From Streptomyces avidinii (GTDB lineage: Bacteria > Actinomycetota > Actinomycetes > Streptomycetales > Streptomycetaceae): 64,000 nt of DNA. The notes under the pieces were generated by a model, which searched no databases, had not been told where the DNA came from, and was given only the letters and a program-made list of their open reading frames with translations. Location of the stretch: NCBI RefSeq assembly GCF_014650695.1, contig NZ_BMVL01000003.1:186001-250000 (forward strand), written 5' to 3'. Positions 16,590 to 25,198 of this stretch are shown here, piece after piece (the first letter of the stretch is position 1; every line of letters begins with the position of its first letter). The translations under genes were made by a program, and so were the position numbers.

Positions 16590-18876
16590 GCAGCCCGCCC
16601 CGGGCGTCCGCCAGCCCCGCCGGCAGCCGGCCGACGGTGTGCACGACGCCGAGGGTCTGGGTGGCCCTCGTCAGCGCCACGTACAGGTCGCTCGGCCGCA
16701 GCTCCTCCGGTTCCACCACGATCACCGTGTCGAACTCCAGCCCCTTGGCCTGGCGCGGGTCCAGCAGGACCACCTCCCGCGTCAGGTCCGGCTCCGCACC
16801 CTCCCGGACCCCCGGCAGTACGGCGGCCAGGGCCGCGTGCCGCGCCCGCGGCGCGATGACCGCGAGCCGCCCCTCGGCCGGCAGCTCCCGCTCCACGGCC
16901 TCCCGGGTCGCCCCCGTCGGATCGTCGGTCGCCAGGGCCCACGGCCGCACCCCGGTGGACCGTACCGAGCGCGGCGGCTCGAAGCCGGGATCGCGCATCC
17001 GCAGCACGGCCGCCGCCACCTCCATGATCTCGGCCGGGGTGCGGTAGTTGACCCCCAGCCGGACCAGCTCCCAGCGCTCGCCCACATACGGCGCGAGGAC
17101 GCCTTCCCACGAGCCGCAGCCCGCCTCGTCGGCCGTCTGCGCCGGATCGCCGACCAGCGTCATCGACCGGGTCGGGCAGCGCCGCATCAGCAGCCGCCAG
17201 GCCATCGCCGACAGCTCCTGCGCCTCGTCCACGATGACGTGGCCGAAGGCCCAGGTGCGGTCGGCCGCGGCCCGCTCGGCGGTGCTGCGGTGGTCGGCCT
17301 CCTCGTGGCGCTCGGCCATCCGCTCCGCGTCGATGATGTCGTGGGCCGCGAGGAACTCGTTCTCCTCGTCCTCGAACTCGTACGACTGCGAGCCCTCGGA
17401 CAGGTCCAGCACGCCCTGCGCGTAGGCGATGCGCCGCTGCCGGTCCCGCTCCTCGGCGGCTCGCCGGGCACTGTCGTCCTCACCCAGCAGCTCGGCCGCC
17501 TCGTCGAGCAGCGGCACGTCGGCCGGGGTCCAGTCCGGCCGGGCCGAGGGCGCCCGGCGGATCAGGGCGGCCTCGTGCGCGGGCAGGTGCGTCGGGTCCG
17601 CCAGGAAGTCGGCGACCAGCTGCTCGGGGGTGAGGGAGGGCCACAGCGAGTCGATCGCCGCGTGCACGGCGGCGCTCGTCGCGATCTCCTTGCCGAGCTG
17701 GGCGATGTCGTCCGAGCCCAGCAGGTTCGGACCCCCGTACGGATCGGCGCCCAGCCGGTCGGCGAGCTGCGCGGTGAGCGCGTCGATGATCGGGAAGGCG
17801 AAGGAGGGACGCGCCTGGTTGTGCGGCAGGCCGGTGGCCCGGGCCCGGTCCCGCGCCTCGTGGGCCATCGTGCGGTCCAGCAGCAGGGTCCCGTACTCCT
17901 CGTGGTCGATCTCCAGTGCGGGCTCGGGCACCGTGTCGTACTCCTCGCCGGTGTCCGCCGGTACGGACTCCGGCAGGCACTGGCGGTCCGCCACCACCCG
18001 GGCGAGGACCTCCGCCATCGAGGCCCGGCCCTTCACCGCGGCGGCCCCGGGGCGGTCGGTGCCGGTGGCCTGCACCCCGGGGAAGAGCTCCCCCGGGGTG
18101 GCCAGCAGCACGCCCGTCTCGCCGAGGGCCGGGAGCACCCCGCCGATGTAGCCGAGGAAGGCCGGGCCCGGTCCGACGATCAGCACCCCGCGCTTGGCCA
18201 GCAGCTCCCGGTGGGCGTACAGCAGGTAGGCGGCGCGGTGCAGCGCGACGGCGGTCTTGCCGGTACCGGGACCGCCCTCGACGACCAGCACCCCGCGGTG
18301 CGTGGAGCGGATGATCCGGTCCTGCTCGGCCTGGATTGTCCGCACGATGTCGTGCATCCGGCCGGTCCGGGCGGCGTCGAGCGCGGCGAGCAGCACGGCG
18401 TCCGCGTCCGCGCCCTCGTGTCCGGTGCGCTCCGCGTCGGTCAGGTCGAGGATCTCGTCGTGCAGGGCGGTGACCAGGCGCCCGCGGCTGCTGATGTGCC
18501 GACGGCGGCGCAGCCCCATGGGGGTGTGGCCGGTGGCGAGGTAGAAGGGGCGGGCCACCTCGGCGCGCCAGTCCAGGACCAGCGGCGTGCGGTCCGCGTC
18601 GTCGGCCCGGATTCCGAGCCGGCCGATGTGGTGGTCGCGGCCGTCGGAGAACTCCAGACGGCCGAAACAGAGACCGTTCTCGCCCGCATTCAGAGCGGAA
18701 AGCAGGCCGGATTGCTCGGCGACCAGGACATCCCGCTCCAGCCGGGCCTGAAACCCGGTCCCGACATCGCGCAGCGCACCTTCGACCGCACGTTCGGCCT
18801 GGTCACGCAGGTCGTCCAGGCGCGTATAGAGGTCGGTGACGAATTGCTGCTCTTTCCGGAATTCCTCGGTTGACAA
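16579..18876 (-). CDS. HelD-like UvrD/Rep-family helicase
   Basis: A 765-aa superfamily 1 ATPase resembling HelD, which binds RNA polymerase and recycles stalled complexes. It has an N-terminal coiled-coil arm, LEFSDGRDHHIGRLGIR, Walker A GGPGTGKTAVALHRA, FGHVIVDEAQELSAMAWR (motif II), RLGVNYRTPAEIM, and FDTVIVVEPEE with the C-terminal YVALTRATQ motif. TTG 18876 is preferred: AGGAG lies five bases upstream, whereas GTG 18882 touches the same AGGAG. Some Streptomyces HelD proteins (HelR) confer rifamycin tolerance. I do not see a rifamycin-associated element in the bases upstream. Confidence 0.88.
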   Translation of the reverse strand: MSTEEFRKEQQFVTDLYTRLDDLRDQAERAVEGALRDVGTGFQARLERDVLVAEQSGLLSALNAGENGLCFGRLEFSDGRDHHIGRLGIRADDADRTPLVLDWRAEVARPFYLATGHTPMGLRRRRHISSRGRLVTALHDEILDLTDAERTGHEGADADAVLLAALDAARTGRMHDIVRTIQAEQDRIIRSTHRGVLVVEGGPGTGKTAVALHRAAYLLYAHRELLAKRGVLIVGPGPAFLGYIGGVLPALGETGVLLATPGELFPGVQATGTDRPGAAAVKGRASMAEVLARVVADRQCLPESVPADTGEEYDTVPEPALEIDHEEYGTLLLDRTMAHEARDRARATGLPHNQARPSFAFPIIDALTAQLADRLGADPYGGPNLLGSDDIAQLGKEIATSAAVHAAIDSLWPSLTPEQLVADFLADPTHLPAHEAALIRRAPSARPDWTPADVPLLDEAAELLGEDDSARRAAEERDRQRRIAYAQGVLDLSEGSQSYEFEDEENEFLAAHDIIDAERMAERHEEADHRSTAERAAADRTWAFGHVIVDEAQELSAMAWRLLMRRCPTRSMTLVGDPAQTADEAGCGSWEGVLAPYVGERWELVRLGVNYRTPAEIMEVAAAVLRMRDPGFEPPRSVRSTGVRPWALATDDPTGATREAVERELPAEGRLAVIAPRARHAALAAVLPGVREGAEPDLTREVVLLDPRQAKGLEFDTVIVVEPEELRPSDLYVALTRATQTLGVVHTVGRLPAGLADARGGLLRR

Positions 18877-18899
18877 TTGCACTCCTGCCGCGGTACAGT
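18870..18899 (+). promoter_or_regulatory. Consensus-like sigma-70 promoter, TTGACA-18-TACAGT
   Basis: A TTGACA at 18870-18875 and TACAGT at 18894-18899 are separated by 18 bp and point toward the acetyltransferase at 19018. The -35 box overlaps the first codons of the divergent HelD-like gene, so rightward transcription could interfere with it. Confidence 0.6.
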
Positions 18900-19017
18900 G
18901 TCCTCGTAAGCTTCTTTACGGCTCCGTTTTCGGCGAAGTCGCGAATCATTGAATATACGCTCTCTCGTCCCTCGGTAGCCAATTCGGCCGGGGGATTTTT
19001 TGCGTACGGTGGATCTC

Positions 19018-19617
19018 ATGACCACCGCACACGGCCCGGCCCGCGCCGACGGAATCGTCTACCGCCCCGCCCGTCCCCAGGACGCGGCTGCCATCGAGGC
19101 CCTGGACAGCTCCTTCACCACTGCCACCGTCTTCGAGGTGAGCGACCCCGGCCCGGACGCCGGCGCCGGCTTCGGCTTCCTGCTGCGCGAGGTCCCGGTG
19201 GACCCGCCCATGCACAAGGCGTTCCCGCCGGAGGAGCACGACGAGCAGGTCTTCGGCGGCGGGAAGGACTCCGAGGCCGACGCGCGGACCTTCGTCGCCC
19301 TCGACGGCGACCTGCTGTGCGGGTTCGCCGCCGTCGGGTACGCCGCGTGGAACCGGCGACTGACCATCGAGGACATCGAGGTCGCACCCGGTCACCGGGG
19401 TCGGGGCATCGGCCGCGCGCTGATGGAGTGTGCGGACCGGTTCGCCCGTGAACGGGGCGCGGAGCACCTGTGGTTGGAGGTCAGCTCGGTCAACGCCCCG
19501 GCGGTGCACGCCTATCGGCGCATGGGGTTCACCTTCTGCGGCCTCGACACCGCGCTGTACGGCGGCACGCCCGCGGCGGGCGAACGGGCGCTCTACATGA
19601 GCCGCCCCTGCCACTGA
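19018..19617 (+). CDS. GNAT acetyltransferase resembling streptothricin acetyltransferase
   Basis: A 199-aa GNAT protein. The acetyl-CoA site is VAPGHRGRGIGRALME, and the C-terminus reads LWLEVSSVNAPAVHAYRRM then GFTFCGLDTALYGGT, which strongly resembles the Sat/Sta streptothricin (nourseothricin) acetyltransferases as I remember them. Those enzymes acetylate the beta-lysine of streptothricin and give resistance. ATG 19018 is preferred over upstream TTG 19000 because GGTGG precedes it. A good sigma-70-type promoter lies about 110 bp upstream. No streptothricin pathway is visible, so the role is probably self-protection or general resistance. Confidence 0.8.
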   Translation: MTTAHGPARADGIVYRPARPQDAAAIEALDSSFTTATVFEVSDPGPDAGAGFGFLLREVPVDPPMHKAFPPEEHDEQVFGGGKDSEADARTFVALDGDLLCGFAAVGYAAWNRRLTIEDIEVAPGHRGRGIGRALMECADRFARERGAEHLWLEVSSVNAPAVHAYRRMGFTFCGLDTALYGGTPAAGERALYMSRPCH

Positions 19618-19746
19618 CCCGGCGCACGGCCAACTCCCGGATCGCGCCGGATCGTACGCCCTCGCGGGGCCTGCCGCAGCCCGAACCGTGAGAGATCACC
19701 CGGAGGAGTGCTCCGTCACCGCCGGCCACCCCATCCTGACCTGCGA

Positions 19747-19793
19747 CATGTACAACGGGTAATTGTTTATTGCACATTCATGCGGCATGTACA
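19747..19793. repeat. Paired CATGTACA repeat upstream of nos
   Basis: CATGTACA occurs at 19747-19754 and again at 19786-19793, 39 bp apart start to start. They flank an unusually AT-rich stretch (aattgtttattgcacatt). Each copy contains the palindrome TGTACA. The spacing and position just before the NO synthase gene make a regulator site plausible but unproven. Confidence 0.4.
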
Positions 19794-19829
19794 GGGTGGA
19801 TCTGCTCGGACAGGGGGTACCGGCCCGGA

Positions 19830-20966
19830 ATGGAAATTCTTCAACAGCGCTCCACCACCGCTCAGGTGTGGGAAGCGGCCGAGGAGTTCATCCGACTCTT
19901 CCACAGGGAGAACGCGGACGCCGGAGATCCGCGCGCCCGGCTCGCCGCCGTGCGCGCCGAGCTCGCCGACACCGGCAGCTATGTGCACACCCCCGCGGAG
20001 CTGGTCCACGGGGCCCGGGTGGCCTGGCGCAACAGCAACCGCTGCATAGGCCGCCTCTACTGGAACTCGTTGCGGGTCCGCGACCGCCGCGGACTCACCG
20101 ACGCCGACGACATCGCCGCCGAGTGCTTCGAGCACCTGCGCGAGGCGACGAACGGAGGCAGGGTCAGGCCCACGATCACGGTCTTCGCCCCGGACACCCC
20201 GGACCGTCCCGGCCCGCTGATCTGGAGCGAGCAGCTCATCCGGTACGCGGGATACGGCGACCACCCCTCCATAACCGTCGGGGACGCCCGCAACGCCCCG
20301 CTCACCGAAGCCCTGCTCCAGCTCGGCTGGTCCGGTGGCGCTGGCACCCCCTTCGACCTCCTGCCGCTTGTGGTGCAGGGCGTCGACGACAAACCCCGCT
20401 GGTTCGACACGCCCGCGGACGCCGTACTGGAAGTGCCGATCGACCATCCCGAGGGCGACGGCTGGGCGGACTGGGGACTGCGCTGGCACGCCGTACCCGC
20501 CATCTCCAACATGTGCCTGGAGATCGGCGGCATCCACTACCCGGCCGCGCCGTTCAACGGTTGGTACATGGGCACCGAGATCGGCGCGCGCAACCTCGCC
20601 GACACCGACCGGTACAACCTCCTGCCCGCCGTCGCCCGCCGCCTCGGTCTGGACACCTCCAGCGACCGCTCGCTCTGGAAGGACCGCGCCCTCGTCGAAC
20701 TGAACCGGGCCGTTCTGCACTCCTTCGACCGCGCCGGGGTCACCATCGCCGACCACCACACCGAGTCCCGGCGCTTCCTGTCCCACATGGAACGGGAGGA
20801 GCGCAAAGGGCGCGAGGTGGGCGCGGACTGGTCCTGGATCGTGCCGCCGATCTCCGGCTCCGCGACCCCGGTCTTCCACCGCACCTACGAGGACCGCAGC
20901 AGCAGTACCGCCTACGTCCACCACCTCGGCGCGCAGGAGCGGGCCCAGGGGCGGGATTTGGTCTAG
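19830..20966 (+). CDS. nos: Bacterial nitric oxide synthase oxygenase
   Basis: A 378-aa haem enzyme that oxidises L-arginine to citrulline and nitric oxide. The haem-thiolate cysteine is C72 in AWRNSNRCIGRLYW. The arginine-binding segment reads FNGWYMGTEIGARNL, and the conserved tail has WSWIVPPISGSATPVFHRTY. Length and lack of a reductase domain match bacterial NOS, which borrows electrons from separate flavoproteins. ATG 19830 gives the typical N-terminus, though its ribosome binding site is weak (GGGGG 14 bases upstream). No thaxtomin-type TxtE P450 is nearby, so a physiological NO role is more likely than nitration. Confidence 0.93.
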   Translation: MEILQQRSTTAQVWEAAEEFIRLFHRENADAGDPRARLAAVRAELADTGSYVHTPAELVHGARVAWRNSNRCIGRLYWNSLRVRDRRGLTDADDIAAECFEHLREATNGGRVRPTITVFAPDTPDRPGPLIWSEQLIRYAGYGDHPSITVGDARNAPLTEALLQLGWSGGAGTPFDLLPLVVQGVDDKPRWFDTPADAVLEVPIDHPEGDGWADWGLRWHAVPAISNMCLEIGGIHYPAAPFNGWYMGTEIGARNLADTDRYNLLPAVARRLGLDTSSDRSLWKDRALVELNRAVLHSFDRAGVTIADHHTESRRFLSHMEREERKGREVGADWSWIVPPISGSATPVFHRTYEDRSSSTAYVHHLGAQERAQGRDLV

Positions 20967-21021
20967 ACCTTCTGTTACCGTCGGCTCCGGACGGATCCGA
21001 CGGCAGCGAGAGGGGCTTCCA

Positions 21022-22086
21022 GTGAGCGGCGCGGACAGCACGGACCGGAGCGGCGAACGCCGGGCCTACATCGGCTCGTTCACCGCGGCGGGAGGCCGCG
21101 GTGTCACCACCGCGGCCGTCGATCCGAAGACCGGAGCGCTCACCCCGCTCTCGGTCACCGCCACCGAGGACCCCTCCTACCTCGCCCTCGCCCCGTCGAC
21201 CGGCGTGCTCTACGCGGTGAACGAGACGGAGCGGGGCACGGTCGCCGCCTTCCGGACCACCACCGGGGGCCTCGCCCCCCTCGGCCCGCCCGTCCGCGTC
21301 GGGGGCTCCGGCCCCACCCACCTCAGCCTGGCCGGGCGAAGGCTGCTCACCGCCAACTACACCTCCGGCAGTGTGAGCAGCCTCCCGCTCGCCGCCGACG
21401 GCACCCCGGACGGGTCCTCCCGCGTCCTGTCGCACCGGGGCTCCGGCCCCGACACCGCCCGGCAGGAGGGCCCGCACGCCCACCAGGTGCTGCCCGACCC
21501 GACCGGCCGCTGGGTGCTCAGCGTGGACCTCGGCACCGACTCGGTACGGGTCTGCGCGCACGACCCGGCCACCGGGGCGCTGTCGGTGCACACCGAGATG
21601 GAGCTGCGCGCCGGGACCGGTCCCCGCCACCTCGCCTTCCATCCGGAGGGCGCGGTGGCGTACGTACTGCATGAGCTGGAGCCGCAGGTGACCGTCTGCC
21701 GCTGGAACGGGGCGTCCGGGCAACTGGAACCGGTCGGGGAGGTTCCGGTGGCCTCCGCGGGTGCCTCAGGGCCCGTACGGGCCTACCCCTCGGCGATCGT
21801 CGCCTCGCCCGACGGGCGGTTCGTCTGGGCGGCCGTCCGCGGGGCCGACGCGATCGTCACGCTCTCCCTCGCCGACGGGCCCGGCGCTCCGCGGCTCACA
21901 GGAACGGTGGCCTGCGGCGGCGCCTGGCCGCGCGACCTCGCCTTCGACCCCTCGGGGAGCCGGCTGTACGCGGCCAACGAACGCTCGGGGGACGTCACAT
22001 GGTTCGACGTGGACCCGCTGACCGGGCAGCCGCACCGGGCCGGCTCGTTGGCCGTGCCCGCGGCCACCTGCGTCGTGCTCGGCTGA
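21022..22086 (+). CDS. Lactonase family beta-propeller protein (6-phosphogluconolactonase-like)
   Basis: A 354-aa seven-bladed propeller of the YbhE/Pgl-type lactonase family. Repeated blade motifs include ALAPSTGVLYAVNE, LSLAGRRLLTANYTSGSV, HAHQVLPDPTGRWVLSVDLG, RHLAFHPEGAVAYVLHELE and DLAFDPSGSRLYAANERSG. The family includes a 6-phosphogluconolactonase, but many members have other or unknown substrates. GTG 21022 follows GAGAGGGG at good distance. No signal peptide is evident. A very strong hairpin follows, so the gene is probably monocistronic. Confidence 0.85.
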   Translation: MSGADSTDRSGERRAYIGSFTAAGGRGVTTAAVDPKTGALTPLSVTATEDPSYLALAPSTGVLYAVNETERGTVAAFRTTTGGLAPLGPPVRVGGSGPTHLSLAGRRLLTANYTSGSVSSLPLAADGTPDGSSRVLSHRGSGPDTARQEGPHAHQVLPDPTGRWVLSVDLGTDSVRVCAHDPATGALSVHTEMELRAGTGPRHLAFHPEGAVAYVLHELEPQVTVCRWNGASGQLEPVGEVPVASAGASGPVRAYPSAIVASPDGRFVWAAVRGADAIVTLSLADGPGAPRLTGTVACGGAWPRDLAFDPSGSRLYAANERSGDVTWFDVDPLTGQPHRAGSLAVPAATCVVLG

Positions 22087-22104
22087 CGCGCCTGCGCACC
22101 GGGC

Positions 22105-22160
22105 ACGGAAAGGGCCCCCGCCGGTCACGGGAGCCCGTGACCGGCGGGGGCCCTTTCCGT
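22105..22160. terminator. Perfect 27-bp hairpin, bidirectional terminator
   Basis: The arms at 22105-22131 and 22134-22160 are exact reverse complements around a 2-nt loop (ag). The hairpin lies between convergent genes (lactonase and CbiX-like), with A-rich and T-rich tails (gaaag, ctttc) inside the arms, so it can serve both directions. Confidence 0.9.
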
Positions 22161-22172
22161 CGTACGGGCGGG

Positions 22173-23087
22173 TCAGTGTGCGGCGGCGTCCTGGCTGATC
22201 CCCAGCGCGGCGGCGTACTGCGCGACGGCCAGCTTGCCGAGCGCGCCGTAGGCACCGAGCACCTCGGCGGTGGCGCAGTCGGCCTCCTTGCAGGCGGTGT
22301 CGAGCAGTCCGTCGGCGGCCTCCGGGCCGATCAGGTACGGGGCGAGCGCGAGGAGCGTGGAGCCCTCGCGGCGCAGCTGCTCGGCGACCGCGGCCACCGA
22401 GCCCTCCTGGTCGAGGGCGGCGGCCTTGACGGGCACGGCGAGCCGGGCGGCCAGCAGCATGCCGGTGATCCCGGCGGCCTGCACGGCCTCCTCGCCACCG
22501 GTGGTGGCCAGCACGATGCCGTCGGCGGCAGTGGTCACGGTGAAGAGCCGGGCGCGGTCGGCGCGGGCCAGGCCCGCCTCGGACAGGCGCACGTGCAGGC
22601 CCTCGGCGAGCAGCGGGTGCGGGCCGAGTACGTCGGCCAGCTCGGCGGCGGCGGAGGAGTCCATCAGGGCCTGGCGGATCCGGCGGAGCAGATCGGCGTC
22701 CGGGCCCGCCAGCAGCGGTACCACCACGGCGTCCGGGCCGGTCGGCGCGGGCACCTCGTGGCCGGCCGCGCGGGCGAACTCCGCGCGCGCGACACGCTCG
22801 CCCGCGACGGCGCTCAGCACGCCGGACAGGGACGGGAACGCGGAGGCGTCGTCACCCTCGAGGAAGCCGATCCGGGCGTCGAGGCCCGGCAGCTCGGAGC
22901 GGCCGATGCTGATGATCTCTTCCGCGAGCCCACGCGAGGCGGCCGAGGGGGCACCGGGCACGGCGAGCACCAGCGCGGGCGCGCCCTCGGGCGCCACCGC
23001 GGGCTCGGGCCGGCGGTGCCGTCCGGTCTGGCGGGGTCGCGGCATTCGTACGGGCAGGCCATTTGCGGGCCCAGTGGGGGAGCTCAT
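22173..23087 (-). CDS. CbiX/sirohydrochlorin chelatase-like protein, probably non-catalytic
   Basis: A 304-aa protein with the fold signatures of sirohydrochlorin/cobalt chelatases, including VLGPHPLLAEGLHVRLSEAG and a two-lobe arrangement. The residues that bind metal in true CbiX are not visible: the usual HGS after the first strand reads PGA in LVLAVPGAPS, and the second histidine site reads LLAGPDADLLRRI. It may therefore be a regulatory or carrier relative rather than a chelatase. The N-terminal 35 residues are basic and Pro/Arg rich. No good ribosome binding site precedes ATG 23087. No cobalamin or sirohaem genes adjoin it. Confidence 0.6.
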   Translation of the reverse strand: MSSPTGPANGLPVRMPRPRQTGRHRRPEPAVAPEGAPALVLAVPGAPSAASRGLAEEIISIGRSELPGLDARIGFLEGDDASAFPSLSGVLSAVAGERVARAEFARAAGHEVPAPTGPDAVVVPLLAGPDADLLRRIRQALMDSSAAAELADVLGPHPLLAEGLHVRLSEAGLARADRARLFTVTTAADGIVLATTGGEEAVQAAGITGMLLAARLAVPVKAAALDQEGSVAAVAEQLRREGSTLLALAPYLIGPEAADGLLDTACKEADCATAEVLGAYGALGKLAVAQYAAALGISQDAAAH

Positions 23088-23183
23088 GGCGCCGCATGCT
23101 ACTGGCTTATCGGAACAAGGTGTTCGGGCAGGGCCTTCTCGCGAGGCATCTGTCCGTATTTATCCGGTGAATATCAGATACGT

Positions 23184-23870
23184 TCAACTGACGGACGGCA
23201 AGCGCCAGTCCACAGGCTGTGAACCCTGGCCCACCAGCAGCTCGTTCGTCCGGCTGAACGGCCGGGAGCCGAAGAAGCCGTAGTCGGCGGACTTGGGGGA
23301 GGGGTGCGAGGACTCCACGACGGGCAGTTCACCGAGCAGCGGCCGCAGGTTGCGGGCGGCCCGCCCCCAGAGGATGGACACCAGCGGTTTGCCGCGCGCG
23401 GCCAGGGCCCGGATGGCCTGGTCGGTGACGGCCTCCCAGCCCTTGCCCTGGTGCGCGTTGGAGCGCCGGGGCGCGGTCGTGAGCGACCTGTTGAGCAGCA
23501 GGACGCCCTGCCGGGTCCACGGGGTGAGGTCGCCGCTCGCCGGGCGGCCGGTGCCGATGTCCCGGTGCATCTCCAGGAAGATGTTGTCGAGGCTCGGCGG
23601 TACCGGCCGTACGTCGGGGGCGACCGAGAAGGACAGGCCGACCGCGTGCCCCGGCGTGGGGTAGGGGTCCTGTCCGACGATCAGTACCTTGACCTCGTCG
23701 AAGGGCTGTTGGAAGGCGCGCAGCACATTGGCCCCGGCCGGTACGTACGTCCTCCCCGCCGCGATCTCGGCGCGCAGGAAGTCGCCCATCGCGGCGATCT
23801 GCCCCGCCACCGGCTCAAGAGCCCGGGCCCAGCCCGGCTCGACGATCTCGTTCAACGGTCGTGCTGCCAC
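23184..23870 (-). CDS. ung: Uracil-DNA glycosylase, family 1
   Basis: A 228-aa base-excision repair enzyme that removes uracil from DNA. Family 1 motifs are complete: the water-activating GQDPYP (66-71, D68 catalytic), [22 protein letters not shown], and the minor-groove loop HPSPKSA with the catalytic histidine, followed by [14 protein letters not shown]. The length is normal. The start is GTG at 23870. The BNR-repeat gene upstream on the same strand ends 11 bp before, so co-transcription is possible. Confidence 0.96.
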   Translation of the reverse strand: MAARPLNEIVEPGWARALEPVAGQIAAMGDFLRAEIAAGRTYVPAGANVLRAFQQPFDEVKVLIVGQDPYPTPGHAVGLSFSVAPDVRPVPPSLDNIFLEMHRDIGTGRPASGDLTPWTRQGVLLLNRSLTTAPRRSNAHQGKGWEAVTDQAIRALAARGKPLVSILWGRAARNLRPLLGELPVVESSHPSPKSADYGFFGSRPFSRTNELLVGQGSQPVDWRLPSVS

Positions 23871-23881
23871 GGTGGATCACT

Positions 23882-24973
23882 CTACTGGCCGAACGTGGCC
23901 GCCCGTACACACATCACGTCCGGCAGGTGCTCGGCGAGCAGTTGCCAGCTCTCGCCGTCGTCGTGGCTCGCGTACACCTCGCCGTTGCGGTTGCCGAAGT
24001 AGATGCCCGCAGGGTCCGCGTCGTCCGTGCACAGGGCGTCCCGGAGCACCGTGCCGTAGTGGTCCCCGGCCGGCAGGCCGCGGGTCAGCGGCTCCCAGGT
24101 GGCGCCCGCGTCCCGGGTGCGGAAGACCCGGCACCGGTGCTCGGCCGGGACCCGGTCGGAGTCGGCGTTGAGCGGGAAGACGTAGGCGGTGTCCGGCCGG
24201 TGCGGATGGGCCGCGACCGCGAAGCCGAAGTCGGAGGGCAGCCCGCCGCCGATGTCGGTCCACCGGCCGCCCGCGTCGTCGCTCCGGTAGACGCCCCAGT
24301 GGTTCTGCAGGTAGAGCCGGTCCGTGTCCCCGGCATCCTGGGCGATCTTGTGCACGCACTGGCCGAACTCGGGGTTCGGGTCCGGCAGGAACACCGCCGA
24401 GACCCCCTGGTTGGAGGGGGTCCAGCTGGCCCCGCCGTCCCTGGTCCGGAAGACCCCCGCGGTGGACACGGCGACGGTCACCGCGTCCGCGTCGCGAGGA
24501 TCGGTGATCACCGTGTGCAGCCCCTCGCCGCCACCGCCCGGCACCCACTTGCCGCGGCTCGGGTGCTCCCACAGCGGGCGGACCAGCTCGAAGGACTCGC
24601 CGCGGTCGGTGGAGCGGAAGAGCGCCGCCGGCTCCGTCCCGGCGTACACCACGCCGGGCGCCTCGGGGCCGGCCGGATGCAGCTGCCAGACCCGCTCCAG
24701 GGAGGCGCCGGTGTCCTTGGGGAACTTCACCGCGGGCGCGGTGGGCTCCCGCCAGGTCGCCCCGAGGTCGTCGGAGGTGAAGACGGACGGCCCCCAGTGC
24801 GAGCTGTCCCCGCCGACCAGCAGCCGGGGCACCGGCCCGCGCCGGTCGACGGCGACCGCGTAGACCGCCTGGGCGTTGAAATGGGGCCCGTCGAACTCCC
24901 ACGGCCCGTCGCCCCGGCGACGTCCGATGAAGAGTCCCTTGCGGGTTCCCACGAGCAGTACCGCGTCGGCCAT
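23882..24973 (-). CDS. BNR/Asp-box repeat protein (sialidase/WD40-like propeller)
   Basis: A 363-aa protein with repeated Asp-box motifs of the S-x-D-x-G-x-T-W type: FTSDDLGATWRE, FRSTDRGESFEL, FRTRDGGASWTP, YRSDDAGGRWTD, FRTRDAGATWEP and ASHDDGESWQLL. Six such repeats suggest a beta-propeller. Catalytic residues of true sialidases are not obvious, and proteins of this kind are often annotated only as glycosyl hydrolase-like. No signal peptide is seen. ATG 24973 is chosen because GGAGG lies about eight bases upstream; longer starts read into a low-quality Arg/Pro region. The substrate is unknown. Confidence 0.8.
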   Translation of the reverse strand: MADAVLLVGTRKGLFIGRRRGDGPWEFDGPHFNAQAVYAVAVDRRGPVPRLLVGGDSSHWGPSVFTSDDLGATWREPTAPAVKFPKDTGASLERVWQLHPAGPEAPGVVYAGTEPAALFRSTDRGESFELVRPLWEHPSRGKWVPGGGGEGLHTVITDPRDADAVTVAVSTAGVFRTRDGGASWTPSNQGVSAVFLPDPNPEFGQCVHKIAQDAGDTDRLYLQNHWGVYRSDDAGGRWTDIGGGLPSDFGFAVAAHPHRPDTAYVFPLNADSDRVPAEHRCRVFRTRDAGATWEPLTRGLPAGDHYGTVLRDALCTDDADPAGIYFGNRNGEVYASHDDGESWQLLAEHLPDVMCVRAATFGQ

Positions 24974-25105
24974 GGCCGGCACCTCCGGACCTCGTCGTCC
25001 TGGGCGGGCGTTCCTTGTGGAGCGTCTTCGCGGACCAGTCTGCACCCGCCCGGTGACAGTGGCCCGGCGGGCGACACGGAGCCCCTGAGTACCAGATCAA
25101 TACCG

Positions 25106-25128
25106 ATCATTTACCGCGCGGAAATGAT
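25106..25128. promoter_or_regulatory. Inverted repeat ATCATTT-n9-AAATGAT, candidate operator
   Basis: Two perfect 7-bp arms lie in the divergent region between the BNR-repeat gene and the WS/DGAT gene. The AT-rich sequence stands out in this genome. No regulator can be named. Confidence 0.35.
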
Positions 25129-25198
25129 TGCTGCTTGCATGTGGGTGTCCGTAATGGATTGACTTCAGGTCACTGCCGCCGCACGCGAGAGGACGTAT

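Noticed and set aside
18877..19000. Rifamycin-associated element upstream of the HelD-like gene
   Set aside because: I looked for the GGGGCTTGC-n-GCAAGGCCC type inverted repeat and did not find it in these bases.
22105..22160. 27-bp perfect inverted repeat as a mobile-element end
   Set aside because: It lies between convergent stop codons with a tiny loop and no partner copy or transposase, so terminator is the simpler reading.
23088..23183. Cobalamin riboswitch before the CbiX-like gene
   Set aside because: No B12-box-like sequence or suitable length; the region is under 100 bp and has no strong fold by eye.
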